From Armatimonadota bacterium (GTDB lineage: Bacteria; Armatimonadota; Fimbriimonadia; Fimbriimonadales; Fimbriimonadaceae): a stretch of 64,000 bases of DNA. The notes below the pieces were generated by a model. It made no database searches, was not told where the DNA came from, and saw only the letters and a program-made list of their open reading frames with translations. The position numbers and the translations under genes were made by a program. Position 1 is the first letter of the stretch, and each line of letters starts with the position of its first letter. This document shows, piece by piece, positions 8,283 through 16,305 of the stretch. Location: assembly GCA_018268375.1 (NCBI GenBank), contig JAFDWS010000001.1, positions 253,375 through 317,374 on the forward strand, written 5' to 3'.

Positions 8283-9552
8283 ACGTTGGATGCAGCCAAC
8301 CAGCTAGATCCTCGTTGCCACACGAGCGCGATTGCTAGTGTCACGGCCTTTGATGAGCATTCTGGCTACTGCTGAGAGTCTGCTGTTCGGTGAGATGCCG
8401 CAAATCGAGGCGGTGACCATTTGCCAGCAGTTGACCTCAGCAAACGACGTCGTCACTTTGGCAGGCGACCATTCGGATCCTGAGGGATCAGGGTCGGGGC
8501 CGGAAGGATGTTCGCGTCATTCTATTGCCCTCTCAACGCAATTTACTAGAACTTCTGGTCGGTAGGGCCGGATGCAGCACCATAGCGTATCCTGGCATGT
8601 ATGGGGGCTTCGTCGAGCTACCAAACGGATATGGGCACTGCGCACATCTCTCGTTCGCTCGTGTCGAGACTCGAGATCGCGACCGCCATGGTCTTGGGAA
8701 TGTAGATGGAACGAGCAATTCAGCACCGCAGCCCGAAGGATGCCGAGGGGCCGTCAGCCCTGGTTTGTGACCTCATGTTTCCGGTGGTGGGCAAGAGCTT
8801 TCAATACTCATTTGAGAGCAGCAAGCGCCCACGTCGCCCTTGGTACAACCGCGGGGCGTTCACTGTTGAAGTCAGTGAGGACCTTCGGGGGATTTGGCCC
8901 GTGGCAGTGTTTGCCGAAGAGTGCGTCCGCATTCATATTGCCTGGCACTCCCTACGATATGCGTGGCCACCTTGGCGGCGCGATTTGGCCCGGATTTGCG
9001 GAGTTGCAGCTATTTTGGCGATTCTCTACACGGAAAGAACGGTAATGGCCTATCTGAAGGCGCTAGTCGATCTCAATGTAAGTGCATTGCCTCTGTCTTC
9101 GTTATCGCGAGACCCGGTGAAGAGACGAAAGAGGGGCGCAATACTTGCCACCTGTTTGGCGGCACAAGAAATCGCTATCGTCCCGTTTGGACTCCCTCCC
9201 GCCTTCCTCTCTAAGCTTGGCTCCTATCCTAATCTGGTCGGCAATCCGAAAGAACTCAGCGAGATCGCCGTCGAGGGATCAAGCGTGCTGGTTCAGCAAG
9301 TTCTTTTCAGTCTGCGGGCCAATGGCATTGGACGGGATACGATCGATCAGTAAAATTGGGGAGGCGGGCGCCGGCCAAGTGAAGGGGGAGGGTGGGGCAA
9401 GCTTATGGCCCGTCCCTTCCGCTTCAGCATGCGCCAAATGCCTTTGCTGGGGCCTTGGCTTGCGCCTAGTGCCTGATTCCTTCGAACCTGTCTGTCGCGT
9501 GCCTGCGGGAGCGGGCCGGGAAGCGCCCGCGACAAGCGGGCCATGCTCAATC
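8283..9552. other. Anomalous 1.27-kb segment between the 48-bp repeats
   Basis: This stretch has lower GC than its neighbours by eye and no ORF that I recognise. It contains several overlapping open frames in which no single frame dominates (the best is 8706-9353). A G-rich tract lies at 9357-9396, and GC-rich complementary runs at about 9508-9542 could fold. It carries no recombinase or transposase motif and no terminal inverted repeats that I could find. It looks like an insertion or a decayed region, not an ordinary intergenic spacer. Confidence 0.6.
8706..9353 (+). CDS. Doubtful hypothetical ORF inside the repeat-bounded segment
   Basis: An open frame of 215 codons from an ATG, encoding a basic, Trp/Arg-rich protein with one hydrophobic stretch (DLARICGVAAILAILYTERT). 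I recognise no family. Overlapping frames on the same strand (8572-9045 and 9145-9600) are almost as long, no clear ribosome site precedes the ATG, and the codon usage is less G/C-ending than that of neighbouring genes. It could be a real acquired gene, a pseudogene or chance. Confidence 0.25.
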   Translation: MERAIQHRSPKDAEGPSALVCDLMFPVVGKSFQYSFESSKRPRRPWYNRGAFTVEVSEDLRGIWPVAVFAEECVRIHIAWHSLRYAWPPWRRDLARICGVAAILAILYTERTVMAYLKALVDLNVSALPLSSLSRDPVKRRKRGAILATCLAAQEIAIVPFGLPPAFLSKLGSYPNLVGNPKELSEIAVEGSSVLVQQVLFSLRANGIGRDTIDQ

Positions 9553-9600
9553 GTCTACGAAGCAATGGACACCTTCAGCTATGCGAGCCCGGTTCGCTGA
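9553..9600 (+). repeat. 48-bp direct repeat, copy 2
   Basis: A near-perfect copy (47/48) of the 3' end of the phosphoesterase gene, keeping the same reading frame and stop codon (VYEAMDTFSYASPVR). Nothing upstream of it resembles the rest of the phosphoesterase gene, so it is a boundary fragment and not a surviving second gene. Confidence 0.95.
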
Positions 9601-9718
9601 GCCAAACCTCCGATCCGAAACGGCCCTAACCGTTTGCGATCTTGGACGTCATAAGCAGTTAGAGCATCCGTTCTCGAGCGGGATGACTTGGGAGGATGCT
9701 CTCAAGGAACATCCACAG

Positions 9719-10078
9719 ATGAAACACAACCTTGCTTGCGTTACCGCAGTCGCGATGGCCCTCTTGACGCCAGTCATTGCGTCCGCCGACGACTGCGGCC
9801 GACACCGAGACAGCCACCGCGCCCGATACACCTCGGACCCGCGTGGCACCTACACGTCCATTGTCATCGATGGCATTGGTCGATACGACCATTACGATGG
9901 TCAGGGCCGTTACGACCGGTCTGACCGTTATGACAGCCGATGGCGCGACGATGATCGCAGGGACGACCGATGGGACGACCGCGACCGTGACGATCGGCGA
10001 TTCCGCAACCGTCACGACAATGGCCGCCACCTTGGTTGGTACAAGGATCGCGACCGTTGCGACGATCGGCGTCGATAG
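9719..10078 (+). CDS. Secreted Asp/Arg-rich low-complexity protein
   Basis: 119 residues. A signal peptide (MKHNLACVTAVAMALLTPVIASA) is followed by a mature region dominated by Arg, Asp, Tyr and His in irregular RYD, DRWDD and DRDDRR repeats. The highly charged, near-neutral mixed sequence suggests a disordered extracytoplasmic protein that may bind metal or polyanion; no family is recognised. The ATG at 9719 has AAGGA upstream and starts the signal peptide; the frame is open back to 9581 but that part lacks a ribosome site. Two Cys lie in the mature part, one near each end. Confidence 0.65.
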   Translation: MKHNLACVTAVAMALLTPVIASADDCGRHRDSHRARYTSDPRGTYTSIVIDGIGRYDHYDGQGRYDRSDRYDSRWRDDDRRDDRWDDRDRDDRRFRNRHDNGRHLGWYKDRDRCDDRRR

Positions 10079-10087
10079 ACGAAAGCC

Positions 10088-10136
10088 GACCCTGATCCTT
10101 CAGGGTCTGTTTGGGGGCGCGGGCTCGCCCGCGCCT
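10088..10136 (+). terminator. Terminator hairpin pair after the Asp/Arg-rich gene
   Basis: Stem GACCCTGA/TCAGGGTC (10088-10095 with 10100-10107, loop TCCT) is followed by TGTTT. A second perfect 8-bp GC stem (10116-10123 with 10128-10135) follows at once. This lies between convergent genes ending at 10078 and 10149, so it may stop transcription from both sides. Confidence 0.75.
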
Positions 10137-10148
10137 CCGCAGAGCGGA

Positions 10149-11162
10149 CTATCGTGCTAGCTTCGTCAGCGCGTCGCTGACGGCCTCTGCCGTGAAATCG
10201 AGCAAAGACAGGGCCTTCTCGTACTGGAGGCGCTTCGGACCGACGATGGCAAGTGTCCCCGCCTCGCTCTCTCCGGCAAAAATCGCCTTCCGGATAATGG
10301 TCAGCCCCTGAAGGCTCTCCAACCGGTTCTCTTTGCCGATGGTCACGCCTTCCCCAATCAATGCGGCCTGCAAGGTCTCCTCGTCTTCGATGCTTGCAAG
10401 TAGAGCCCGCATGTCCTCTCGGCTTCGTTGGAACTCGGGCTGAGCGAGGATGTACTCCTCGCCTTCAGTGATGAGTCGCCCCCTCGTCATGTCTTTTGCG
10501 GCGGCACGGACGGCTTGGACCGCGCTGCGGAGCACCTTGCCGACGAGGGACTCGTTCGTAGCGGGGACTTTCAGCTTTGCCAGCTTCCCAATGGTCTGGC
10601 CATCAGTAAGCTTGCCGAGCGCCCCGTTGGCCTCAGCGAGTTGGGCCATCGTCAAACCTACAGGACAGTCCAAGAACCGGTTTTCGACATGCCCGTTCTC
10701 GAGAATCAGGACGAGGAGCGCCTTTCCCGGGCCGACAGCAGTGACGAGCGCTGACCGGACTTTGACCTCGATGTTCCGCAGCAACGTGGCGGCCGAAAGC
10801 AAGTGGGTAAGGCGACTCAGGGTTTTGGTGGTCTCTTGGAGGAGTTGGCTAAGAGTGTCTTCCTCACTCGCGGAGTCTTCGACCGCCCTCTTCTCTACTG
10901 GGGCGGGCGGCCGCAAGACGACGAGTTTGTCCACGAAGTACCGGTAGCCCTGGTCGCTTGGGACGCGGCCGGCGCTCGTGTGGGGTTGTTCAAGGAGCCC
11001 GAGGTCCGTGATCTCAGCGAGCTCGTTGCGGACGGTGGCGCTCCTTACGCCCAAATCGTAACCCTGGACGATCGTCTCGCTGGGCACTGGCTCTGCAGCC
11101 AACACGTATTCGACGATGACCGCCCGGAGAATCTGCTCTTTTCGCGGACTGAGATCGGCCAT
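10149..11162 (-). CDS. hrcA: Heat-inducible transcription repressor HrcA
   Basis: 337 residues. HrcA represses chaperone operons by binding CIRCE inverted repeats. An N-terminal winged helix (LSPRKEQILRAVIVEYVLAA, then RSATVRNELAEITDLGLLEQ) is followed by the conserved PHTSAGRVPSDQGYRYFVD. The C-terminal GAF-like domain contains KALLVLILENGHVE and a final glycine-rich GKENRLESLQGLTIIRK. I start at MADLSPRKEQ (11162); the open frame extends upstream to 11357 but that part overlaps the preceding gene. Unusually, grpE, dnaK and dnaJ are not adjacent, and I found no CIRCE element near the gene. Confidence 0.93.
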   Translation of the reverse strand: MADLSPRKEQILRAVIVEYVLAAEPVPSETIVQGYDLGVRSATVRNELAEITDLGLLEQPHTSAGRVPSDQGYRYFVDKLVVLRPPAPVEKRAVEDSASEEDTLSQLLQETTKTLSRLTHLLSAATLLRNIEVKVRSALVTAVGPGKALLVLILENGHVENRFLDCPVGLTMAQLAEANGALGKLTDGQTIGKLAKLKVPATNESLVGKVLRSAVQAVRAAAKDMTRGRLITEGEEYILAQPEFQRSREDMRALLASIEDEETLQAALIGEGVTIGKENRLESLQGLTIIRKAIFAGESEAGTLAIVGPKRLQYEKALSLLDFTAEAVSDALTKLAR

Positions 11163-11182
11163 GCAGGAGTCGAGTCTACCGG

Positions 11183-11677
11183 CTAGGGGCGTTCGGCCAC
11201 GAGCCGGTCGGCAAGCCCATAGACATCGTCGAGCTGCCGCAGCTTGAACTTTCGCAACAGGCCCCTCCTGTCGATGAAGGAGAAGGAGTACCGCAGCTCC
11301 TCGCCCGGATACAGCGCCTCCATCACTCTCCCTGATGAGTCGTAGCCGAGCGGCCATCGGATCGGGCTCGTCCTCGTGACTTGGGCGAGTTGGTCGAGTT
11401 GCTCCTGCTCGTACTTTCCGGAGTTGATGCCGATGACAATGAGACCGTCATGACCGTGCTTCTCCAGAACCTTCTCCGCCATCTTCTGGGTGAACTCATA
11501 GCCGCAGCAAAAGCTCGGGTGGATATGCAGCAAGACCACCTTGCCCTTATAAGACTGGGGATCGACCGAACGACCGTTGGGGGTGTTCATCCAATGATCA
11601 AGGTCGAGCCTTGGAGCCGGTGCTGGGGGCGAGACCGGATCTTGGGCAAGCACGAATGCGAGCAATAACGGCGACAT
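11183..11677 (-). CDS. Thioredoxin-fold protein, TlpA/AhpC-TSA-like
   Basis: 164 residues with a short hydrophobic N-terminus (MSPLLLAFVLAQ) that may be a signal peptide. The domain contains KGKVVLLHIHPSFCCGYEF, then GLIVIGINSGKYEQEQL, then FSFIDRRGLLRKF, matching the thioredoxin-like core of TlpA and peroxiredoxin-like proteins. The expected CxxC is replaced by CCGY, two adjacent Cys, so it is unlikely to be a normal disulfide reductase. It lies 20 bp upstream of hrcA on the same strand and may be co-transcribed. Confidence 0.75.
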   Translation of the reverse strand: MSPLLLAFVLAQDPVSPPAPAPRLDLDHWMNTPNGRSVDPQSYKGKVVLLHIHPSFCCGYEFTQKMAEKVLEKHGHDGLIVIGINSGKYEQEQLDQLAQVTRTSPIRWPLGYDSSGRVMEALYPGEELRYSFSFIDRRGLLRKFKLRQLDDVYGLADRLVAERP

Positions 11678-11712
11678 CTATCTTGCCGAGACGATCAGGA
11701 CACGGCCAGGTT

Positions 11713-12429
11713 TCAGTCGACCTTAAACATCGAATCGGCGATACCCTGGTTGACGCGGATGTTCAGGTAGGCGGTTGTTCCGCCTACTTTCCCGTCCGCG
11801 TTCTTGACTGTCGCCTTCGTGGGCATCCAGACACCGTCAGACTCTTTCGGGTTCTCATAGAGGAACGTGGCCATCAGGAAACCCGCTTGGCTGTACCACT
11901 CCCGTTTCGTCGTGAACTTCATCTTGGGATCCACCCAGACTCGGTGCCGGCTCGAGTCGTCCAGCGAAGTGATGTAAGTGAGATCGAAAACAAGGTCGCC
12001 CGACAGGTCGCCGTGCGACTCGGTGCGGACGTACTTGGCGGTAAAGAAGCTGTTGAAGAGCGATGGCGTCAACAGGCCGAAGTCGAGGGGCGTCTGCCGC
12101 TTGCCCGGGGCCTTGCTGACGTCGTCGCGCTGGTTAATGTTGGCCCTCGGGACTCGAACCAGTTTGTGGCCGCCGTTCACGATGAAGAAGATGTCCGTGT
12201 CCTCGACACGGGACTCCATCCGCAGCTTCATAGGCTCCTTGAGCCATACGTTCGAGGATTTGAACCGGTAAGACTTCGCGAAGTCCTGGTTGATCTTCGC
12301 GAGCTCCTTCTGGTTGGCACTTCCGACCTTCGCGGTGAACGCGACGTCCTGGAACTTTGACTGGACATAGCTGCTGATGCTCTGCTCCGGCGCCGCGATC
12401 ACGGACAACGCCAACATGGTGATGCTCAT
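11713..12429 (-). CDS. Secreted LolA/LppX-like protein
   Basis: 238 residues with an N-terminal hydrophobic signal (MSITMLALSVIAAP). The body is a series of beta strands with patterns such as LKEPMKLRMESRVEDTDIFFIVNG, KLVRVPRA, and DPKMKFTTKREWY, as in the half-barrel of outer-membrane lipoprotein carrier-like proteins (LolA, DUF1571-type). Probably periplasmic lipid or lipoprotein handling, by inference. It is divergent from the gene at 12517; TAGGTT ends 6 nt before its ATG. A second LolA-like gene lies at 51848. Confidence 0.65.
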   Translation of the reverse strand: MSITMLALSVIAAPEQSISSYVQSKFQDVAFTAKVGSANQKELAKINQDFAKSYRFKSSNVWLKEPMKLRMESRVEDTDIFFIVNGGHKLVRVPRANINQRDDVSKAPGKRQTPLDFGLLTPSLFNSFFTAKYVRTESHGDLSGDLVFDLTYITSLDDSSRHRVWVDPKMKFTTKREWYSQAGFLMATFLYENPKESDGVWMPTKATVKNADGKVGGTTAYLNIRVNQGIADSMFKVD

Positions 12430-12504
12430 GGCTCTAACCTACAAACGAATGATCGGCCATGGAAGAACGCGCCGACTGGGCCCTGTGCGCCGCAAGACCT
12501 ACTG

Positions 12505-12510
12505 TAGAAT
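12505..12510 (+). promoter_or_regulatory. -10 element TAGAAT, leaderless start of the gene at 12517
   Basis: TAGAAT ends exactly 6 nt before the ATG at 12517 with no room for a ribosome site. It faces TAGGTT (12436-12441, minus) serving the divergent gene at the same 6-nt distance. Confidence 0.5.
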
Positions 12511-12516
12511 CGTTGC

Positions 12517-12891
12517 ATGAGGCCCGCCGTACTTCTCGGACTGCTCTGCTTGACGCTCTCCTTCGCCGCCGCGCCAGCGTCCGCCCAGTCAAACATGGAC
12601 AAAGAGAAAGCCAAGATGGCCAAGCTCGAGTCTTCCTATAAGACCACGAAGGCCGCCTTCACGAAAAAGCCCAAAGATGCTTCCCTCAAGAAAAAGTACG
12701 TCTCTGCCACCGTCGCCTTCGCCACCGGCTGCATGAACACCCCCCTCTTGCCCCCAAAAGAGAAGTACAAGAAGTCTCTTTTGCTCTACCGAGAGGCCCT
12801 CAAGGTCGACCCGAACAACAAGGAGGCCAAGGAGAACAGCAAGATGATCGAGGACATCTACCGCAGCATGGGCCGACCAATCCCGAAGTAA
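12517..12891 (+). CDS. Secreted Lys-rich small protein with a TPR-like repeat
   Basis: 124 residues. A signal peptide (MRPAVLLGLLCLTLSFAAAPASAQ) precedes a strongly basic, helical protein. A segment near the end (YREALKVDPNNKEAKENSKMIEDIY) matches the core of a tetratricopeptide repeat, so it may be a small protein-binding adaptor outside the membrane. Function unknown. It ends 15 bp before the polytopic membrane protein and could be co-transcribed with it. Confidence 0.7.
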   Translation: MRPAVLLGLLCLTLSFAAAPASAQSNMDKEKAKMAKLESSYKTTKAAFTKKPKDASLKKKYVSATVAFATGCMNTPLLPPKEKYKKSLLLYREALKVDPNNKEAKENSKMIEDIYRSMGRPIPK

Positions 12892-12906
12892 AATCGCGCC
12901 CGCACC

Positions 12907-14772
12907 TTGGAACTGGACGCCACCGACCAGGAAAACCAGCGCGTCGACGAGATCACGCGCTTCTCGAAGAAGCTGGCGCTGGCCGCCGTCATCCTGGCTG
13001 CGCTTCCTTCGCTCATTGGCTGGCTGATCACGCCCCAGGGCAGCCTCTATTTCGGCATCCAGACCAACCTTGACGACCACATGGTCTACGCCGCCTGGAT
13101 GCGCCAGGCGATGGACGGGCACTTCTTCTTCGACAACCGTTTTGCCGTCGAGCCTCAGGCGGGGCTGACCGTCCACCTGTACTTCTTCCTTCTCGGCTTG
13201 ATCGCGAAGATCCTGACGATCCCCGTGACGATGTTCGCAGCCCGGCTGGGTTTCACGTGCCTTTTTGTGCTGGTGTTCACGCGACTCCTGATCAAGCTGC
13301 AGATCCCCGTCTTCGCCGCCAAATACATCTTGATGCTGGGCTGCTTCGGAGGCGGCATCGGGTTCCTTGTCTGGGAGCGGTTCGGTCAGGACATCGTCAA
13401 CGGGCCCGACCTGCTCAAGCCTGTCTACGGCGGCAAGCTGCCCATCGATGTCTGGCAACCAGAAGCCTTTGTCTTTCCTTCCATGTTGACGAACGGGCTG
13501 TTCATGGTCAGTCTGTGCCTCATTCTCTGGGTGTTTTCCTGTGTCGTGGAGGCCAAGGACTCCTGGAAGCCCGTGGGATGGGGAGCCCTCGCCTTTGGGC
13601 TCCTCATGAACATCCACAGTTACGACACGCTCCTCATTGGACTTGTTCTTGTGGGGTTCCTCGTTACTCAGGTCGCCCAGCGACAGGCTTCCCTTTCCTG
13701 GGTGGCCCGTGTACTGTGCATCGTGGCTGGAGCGATTCCTGGTGCGCTCTGGTTCCTTCACGTCCTCAACAGCGACTCCGTGTTCCAGGCAAGGGCCGCG
13801 ACCTTGACGTACTCGCCCACATTCCGGCAGTTGCTGCTCGGCATCCTCCCCGCCGTTGTCCTTTCCGTGGCGGCCATTTGGAAGTCCGAATCGAGGAACC
13901 GGCTTTGGGCGACGATCGGCACAGCTTTGTTTCTGCTCGCGCTCGTTGCTGCGACCATTCCCCAGACTGGCAACGGCTTCTTCTTCGACGGAGTCGGCTG
14001 GAGCGTCACATTTGCTGTTGGGGCTGCCTTTCTCGTGCTCCTTTCGTCAAAAGACCAAGCTTGGAACCTCGCTTGGTCATGGGCGTTGGTCGGTCTCCTC
14101 GCTCCTTACTTCCCTGTCCTGTTCCAACGCAAGCTTGCAATGGGGATCATCGTCCCGTGGTCGATCCTGGCTGGGATCGGCCTGCTTGCCTTGCTCAAGC
14201 CGCTGGAAAGGAGCACTCGGAACCTCGTGGCCACGCTCACGTTGTTCATCGCCTGCGCTTCGTCGATCCTCTGGTTCCAACGTGAAATTTGGTTTGTCCG
14301 CAACGACGTGGGAAGCACAGCGGTGCATTCGGTCACGTACCCCCGAGACGTCGGGAAGATCATTCAACTCTTGAACGACCACCCTGCCCGCAAAGTCGTC
14401 GTCGCGATGCCGGGCGTATGGAATCCGGTTGGCCCGGCGGACTTTCGGACTCCGCTCGTTTCCGACCTCAATCCTGTGTTCAGCGGAATGGCGGGCGCCT
14501 ATTCCTACGCGGGCCACTGGAGTGAGACGCCTGAATACGGAAGGAGGCGGGGCTTGACGACGAAGCTCTTCTTGGCCACTACTTCACCGGAAGAACGGGA
14601 CGCGATCCTCGCGACCATCAAGCCCACCTTCGTCATCGCCCCGAACACAGAGACCACGCCCGACATACTCTTCGGTGACCAACGGATGCCTCTTGCCAAC
14701 CTGAGGGGGCTCGGCAAGGTCGTCTACGAGGGGAACCAGTTGCTGTTGATCCAAGTCCGGGAGAAGGGCTAG
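12907..14772 (+). CDS. Polytopic membrane protein, GT-C glycosyltransferase-like
   Basis: 621 residues starting at TTG. After about 20 cytoplasmic residues there are around a dozen hydrophobic helices (first at about 23-43), then a soluble C-terminal domain from about residue 475. The first outside loop contains NLDDHMVYAAWMRQAMDGH, an acidic Asp-Asp pair after helix 1 as in GT-C glycosyltransferases, and later EPQAGLTVHLYF. This suggests lipid-linked sugar transfer, but no family is certain. TAAAAT ends 12 nt before the TTG. Its stop overlaps the stop of the convergent VanW gene by 4 bp. Confidence 0.65.
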   Translation: MELDATDQENQRVDEITRFSKKLALAAVILAALPSLIGWLITPQGSLYFGIQTNLDDHMVYAAWMRQAMDGHFFFDNRFAVEPQAGLTVHLYFFLLGLIAKILTIPVTMFAARLGFTCLFVLVFTRLLIKLQIPVFAAKYILMLGCFGGGIGFLVWERFGQDIVNGPDLLKPVYGGKLPIDVWQPEAFVFPSMLTNGLFMVSLCLILWVFSCVVEAKDSWKPVGWGALAFGLLMNIHSYDTLLIGLVLVGFLVTQVAQRQASLSWVARVLCIVAGAIPGALWFLHVLNSDSVFQARAATLTYSPTFRQLLLGILPAVVLSVAAIWKSESRNRLWATIGTALFLLALVAATIPQTGNGFFFDGVGWSVTFAVGAAFLVLLSSKDQAWNLAWSWALVGLLAPYFPVLFQRKLAMGIIVPWSILAGIGLLALLKPLERSTRNLVATLTLFIACASSILWFQREIWFVRNDVGSTAVHSVTYPRDVGKIIQLLNDHPARKVVVAMPGVWNPVGPADFRTPLVSDLNPVFSGMAGAYSYAGHWSETPEYGRRRGLTTKLFLATTSPEERDAILATIKPTFVIAPNTETTPDILFGDQRMPLANLRGLGKVVYEGNQLLLIQVREKG

Positions 14773-16202
14773 CCTCCGCCGGAGTTCGACAAGGGCGGCA
14801 CCGTGTCCGGGCTTTCATTGTCGATCGGCTTGCCGGGCACTTCCACTGGCTTCGTTGCGGATTTTGGCGCCGCCGTGTTCTGGCGAACCACTCGAACACC
14901 GCCTGGGTAAACGCTTTCACCGAGGCTTTCGCGCTTGACCTCGACCCCGTCCTTGTACACGGAACGATAAGTCATGATCCTGTGTCCAGAACCACCCGGT
15001 TCTTCGACAACGCGCCTGCCAGGAGGAAGCGACGGGTCGTTGACCACCTTGATCCCGCGGCCCCAAGAGGTGTGGCCCGCGGTCGTGATCTTTACGGTCA
15101 CACCAGCCTCCTTCAATCCGAGGATCGTGAAAGTAATGCTGCCTCCGGCTGCCTTGGCAGAAATGGCGACCGGGGTGTCCGTATCGTTCTTGAACGCGAA
15201 GTCCGGCGCTGGGTAGCTGACCGTCGCGTCGCGGCCCACTGGCAAGTAAGGCACGGGGAACGTGTGATTGCTGCGGTTGGCGATTTTCAGGTTCGCGAGC
15301 AAGACGGCGTTGTAGAGTGTGCCGCTGACCTGGCAGATGCCGCCGCCAATGTCGAAGTCGTGTTTTCCGTTGTTGTAAACACCGGCGAGCTTGAACCCGT
15401 TCTCTGCAGTCCTCCGGCCCAGTGTCTTGTTGAAGCTGAAGGTCTCGCCAGGCATGAGGATCGTCCCTGACAGCCGTTTCGCCGCGTTCTTGATGTTTGA
15501 AGCCCGGTTGGCGTTCCCTTCGCTGAAGTGCGACGTGAACGAACTCACGACCTCCTTGATCTTCTCGAGCTCGCTGTCGGGCACTTTTGCATTTGCCTTG
15601 ACCAAAGGTAGCTCCTGTTCTTGTCCGGTCAGAACCGCTTTCGTCAGCGCGTTTGTCAAAGCTTTCTCGTCAAGGTCTACACCCGTTTGTTCCGGGGTGC
15701 GGACGATCTGGCCGTCGACCAAGTCCACTCTCGCGGGGGCAAAGTCCTTCTGGTGCTGAGCCACGAACCCGGAGAGTTCTTTGGCCGCCTCACCACCGAC
15801 GAACACGACTGGCTCGGCTTTCGGAGCTGGCGCCGCTTTGCCGGTGATCTCGCGCGCGGATTTGCTCCAGAAGTCCTCTTGACGCACCTGCTTCAGCGTC
15901 GCATTGAGGTCAAGGCGCAGGCCGAGCGAATCCGAGGTCAAGCCTTCCGGCGCCCGCTCGAGAGACGGTGCTGTGAGGTTGATCGGGCGCTGGGCGACCT
16001 CGCTCCACCAAGCTTGAAGCTCTTGCTCCGCCTCTTGCTTTGTCGCTCCGCCGAGATCGACGTTGCCAATCATAGTGCCGGGCGCGAAACGCGCCTCATA
16101 ACGCGCCGCCAACGCAGAAACCGTACCGGCCGCAGCAACGATCACGGTCAGCACCGTGAACAAAACAACTTTGGCGGCCTTGCCGCCTTTTTTACTTTTC
16201 AA
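14769..16202 (-). CDS. VanW family protein with peptidoglycan-binding-like domain
   Basis: 477 residues starting at TTG. One N-terminal membrane anchor (about residues 10-33) is followed by repeated peptidoglycan-binding-4-like segments (about 40-230). The VanW domain then carries its hallmark run MPGETFSFNKTLG, then GGGICQVSGTLYNAVLLANL, then RSNHTFPVPYLPVGRDATV. The tail is Pro/Ser-rich. Proteins of this type (YoaR/VanW) are envelope-associated and linked to vancomycin clusters in some species, but their biochemical role is unknown. GGAGCA lies upstream of the start. Confidence 0.88.
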   Translation of the reverse strand: MKSKKGGKAAKVVLFTVLTVIVAAAGTVSALAARYEARFAPGTMIGNVDLGGATKQEAEQELQAWWSEVAQRPINLTAPSLERAPEGLTSDSLGLRLDLNATLKQVRQEDFWSKSAREITGKAAPAPKAEPVVFVGGEAAKELSGFVAQHQKDFAPARVDLVDGQIVRTPEQTGVDLDEKALTNALTKAVLTGQEQELPLVKANAKVPDSELEKIKEVVSSFTSHFSEGNANRASNIKNAAKRLSGTILMPGETFSFNKTLGRRTAENGFKLAGVYNNGKHDFDIGGGICQVSGTLYNAVLLANLKIANRSNHTFPVPYLPVGRDATVSYPAPDFAFKNDTDTPVAISAKAAGGSITFTILGLKEAGVTVKITTAGHTSWGRGIKVVNDPSLPPGRRVVEEPGGSGHRIMTYRSVYKDGVEVKRESLGESVYPGGVRVVRQNTAAPKSATKPVEVPGKPIDNESPDTVPPLSNSGGG

Positions 16203-16305
16203 ATTCTTGCTCCCGACAATCTAAGAAAACAGACGGCACCCATGTGGAAAACGATCCTTTGGGCCCAGTCCGGGAGTTTACCGTCACTTCGGTACACTTC
16301 CCGGC

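Noticed and set aside
9508..9542. GC-rich complementary runs near copy 2 of the 48-bp repeat as an attC-like or terminator structure
   Set aside because: The pairing is imperfect, there is no T-run, and there is no integron-type R/L box pair.
10149..11162. CIRCE operator near hrcA
   Set aside because: I looked for TTAGCACTC-N9-GAGTGCTAA around the gene and saw none.
11163..11357. N-terminal extension of HrcA
   Set aside because: The family begins near LSPRKEQIL; the extension overlaps the preceding gene and has no ribosome site.
12589..13761. 390-codon minus-strand frame opposite the TPR-like and membrane protein genes
   Set aside because: Charged, His/Gln-rich shadow with no motifs; both opposite genes have signal or membrane features.
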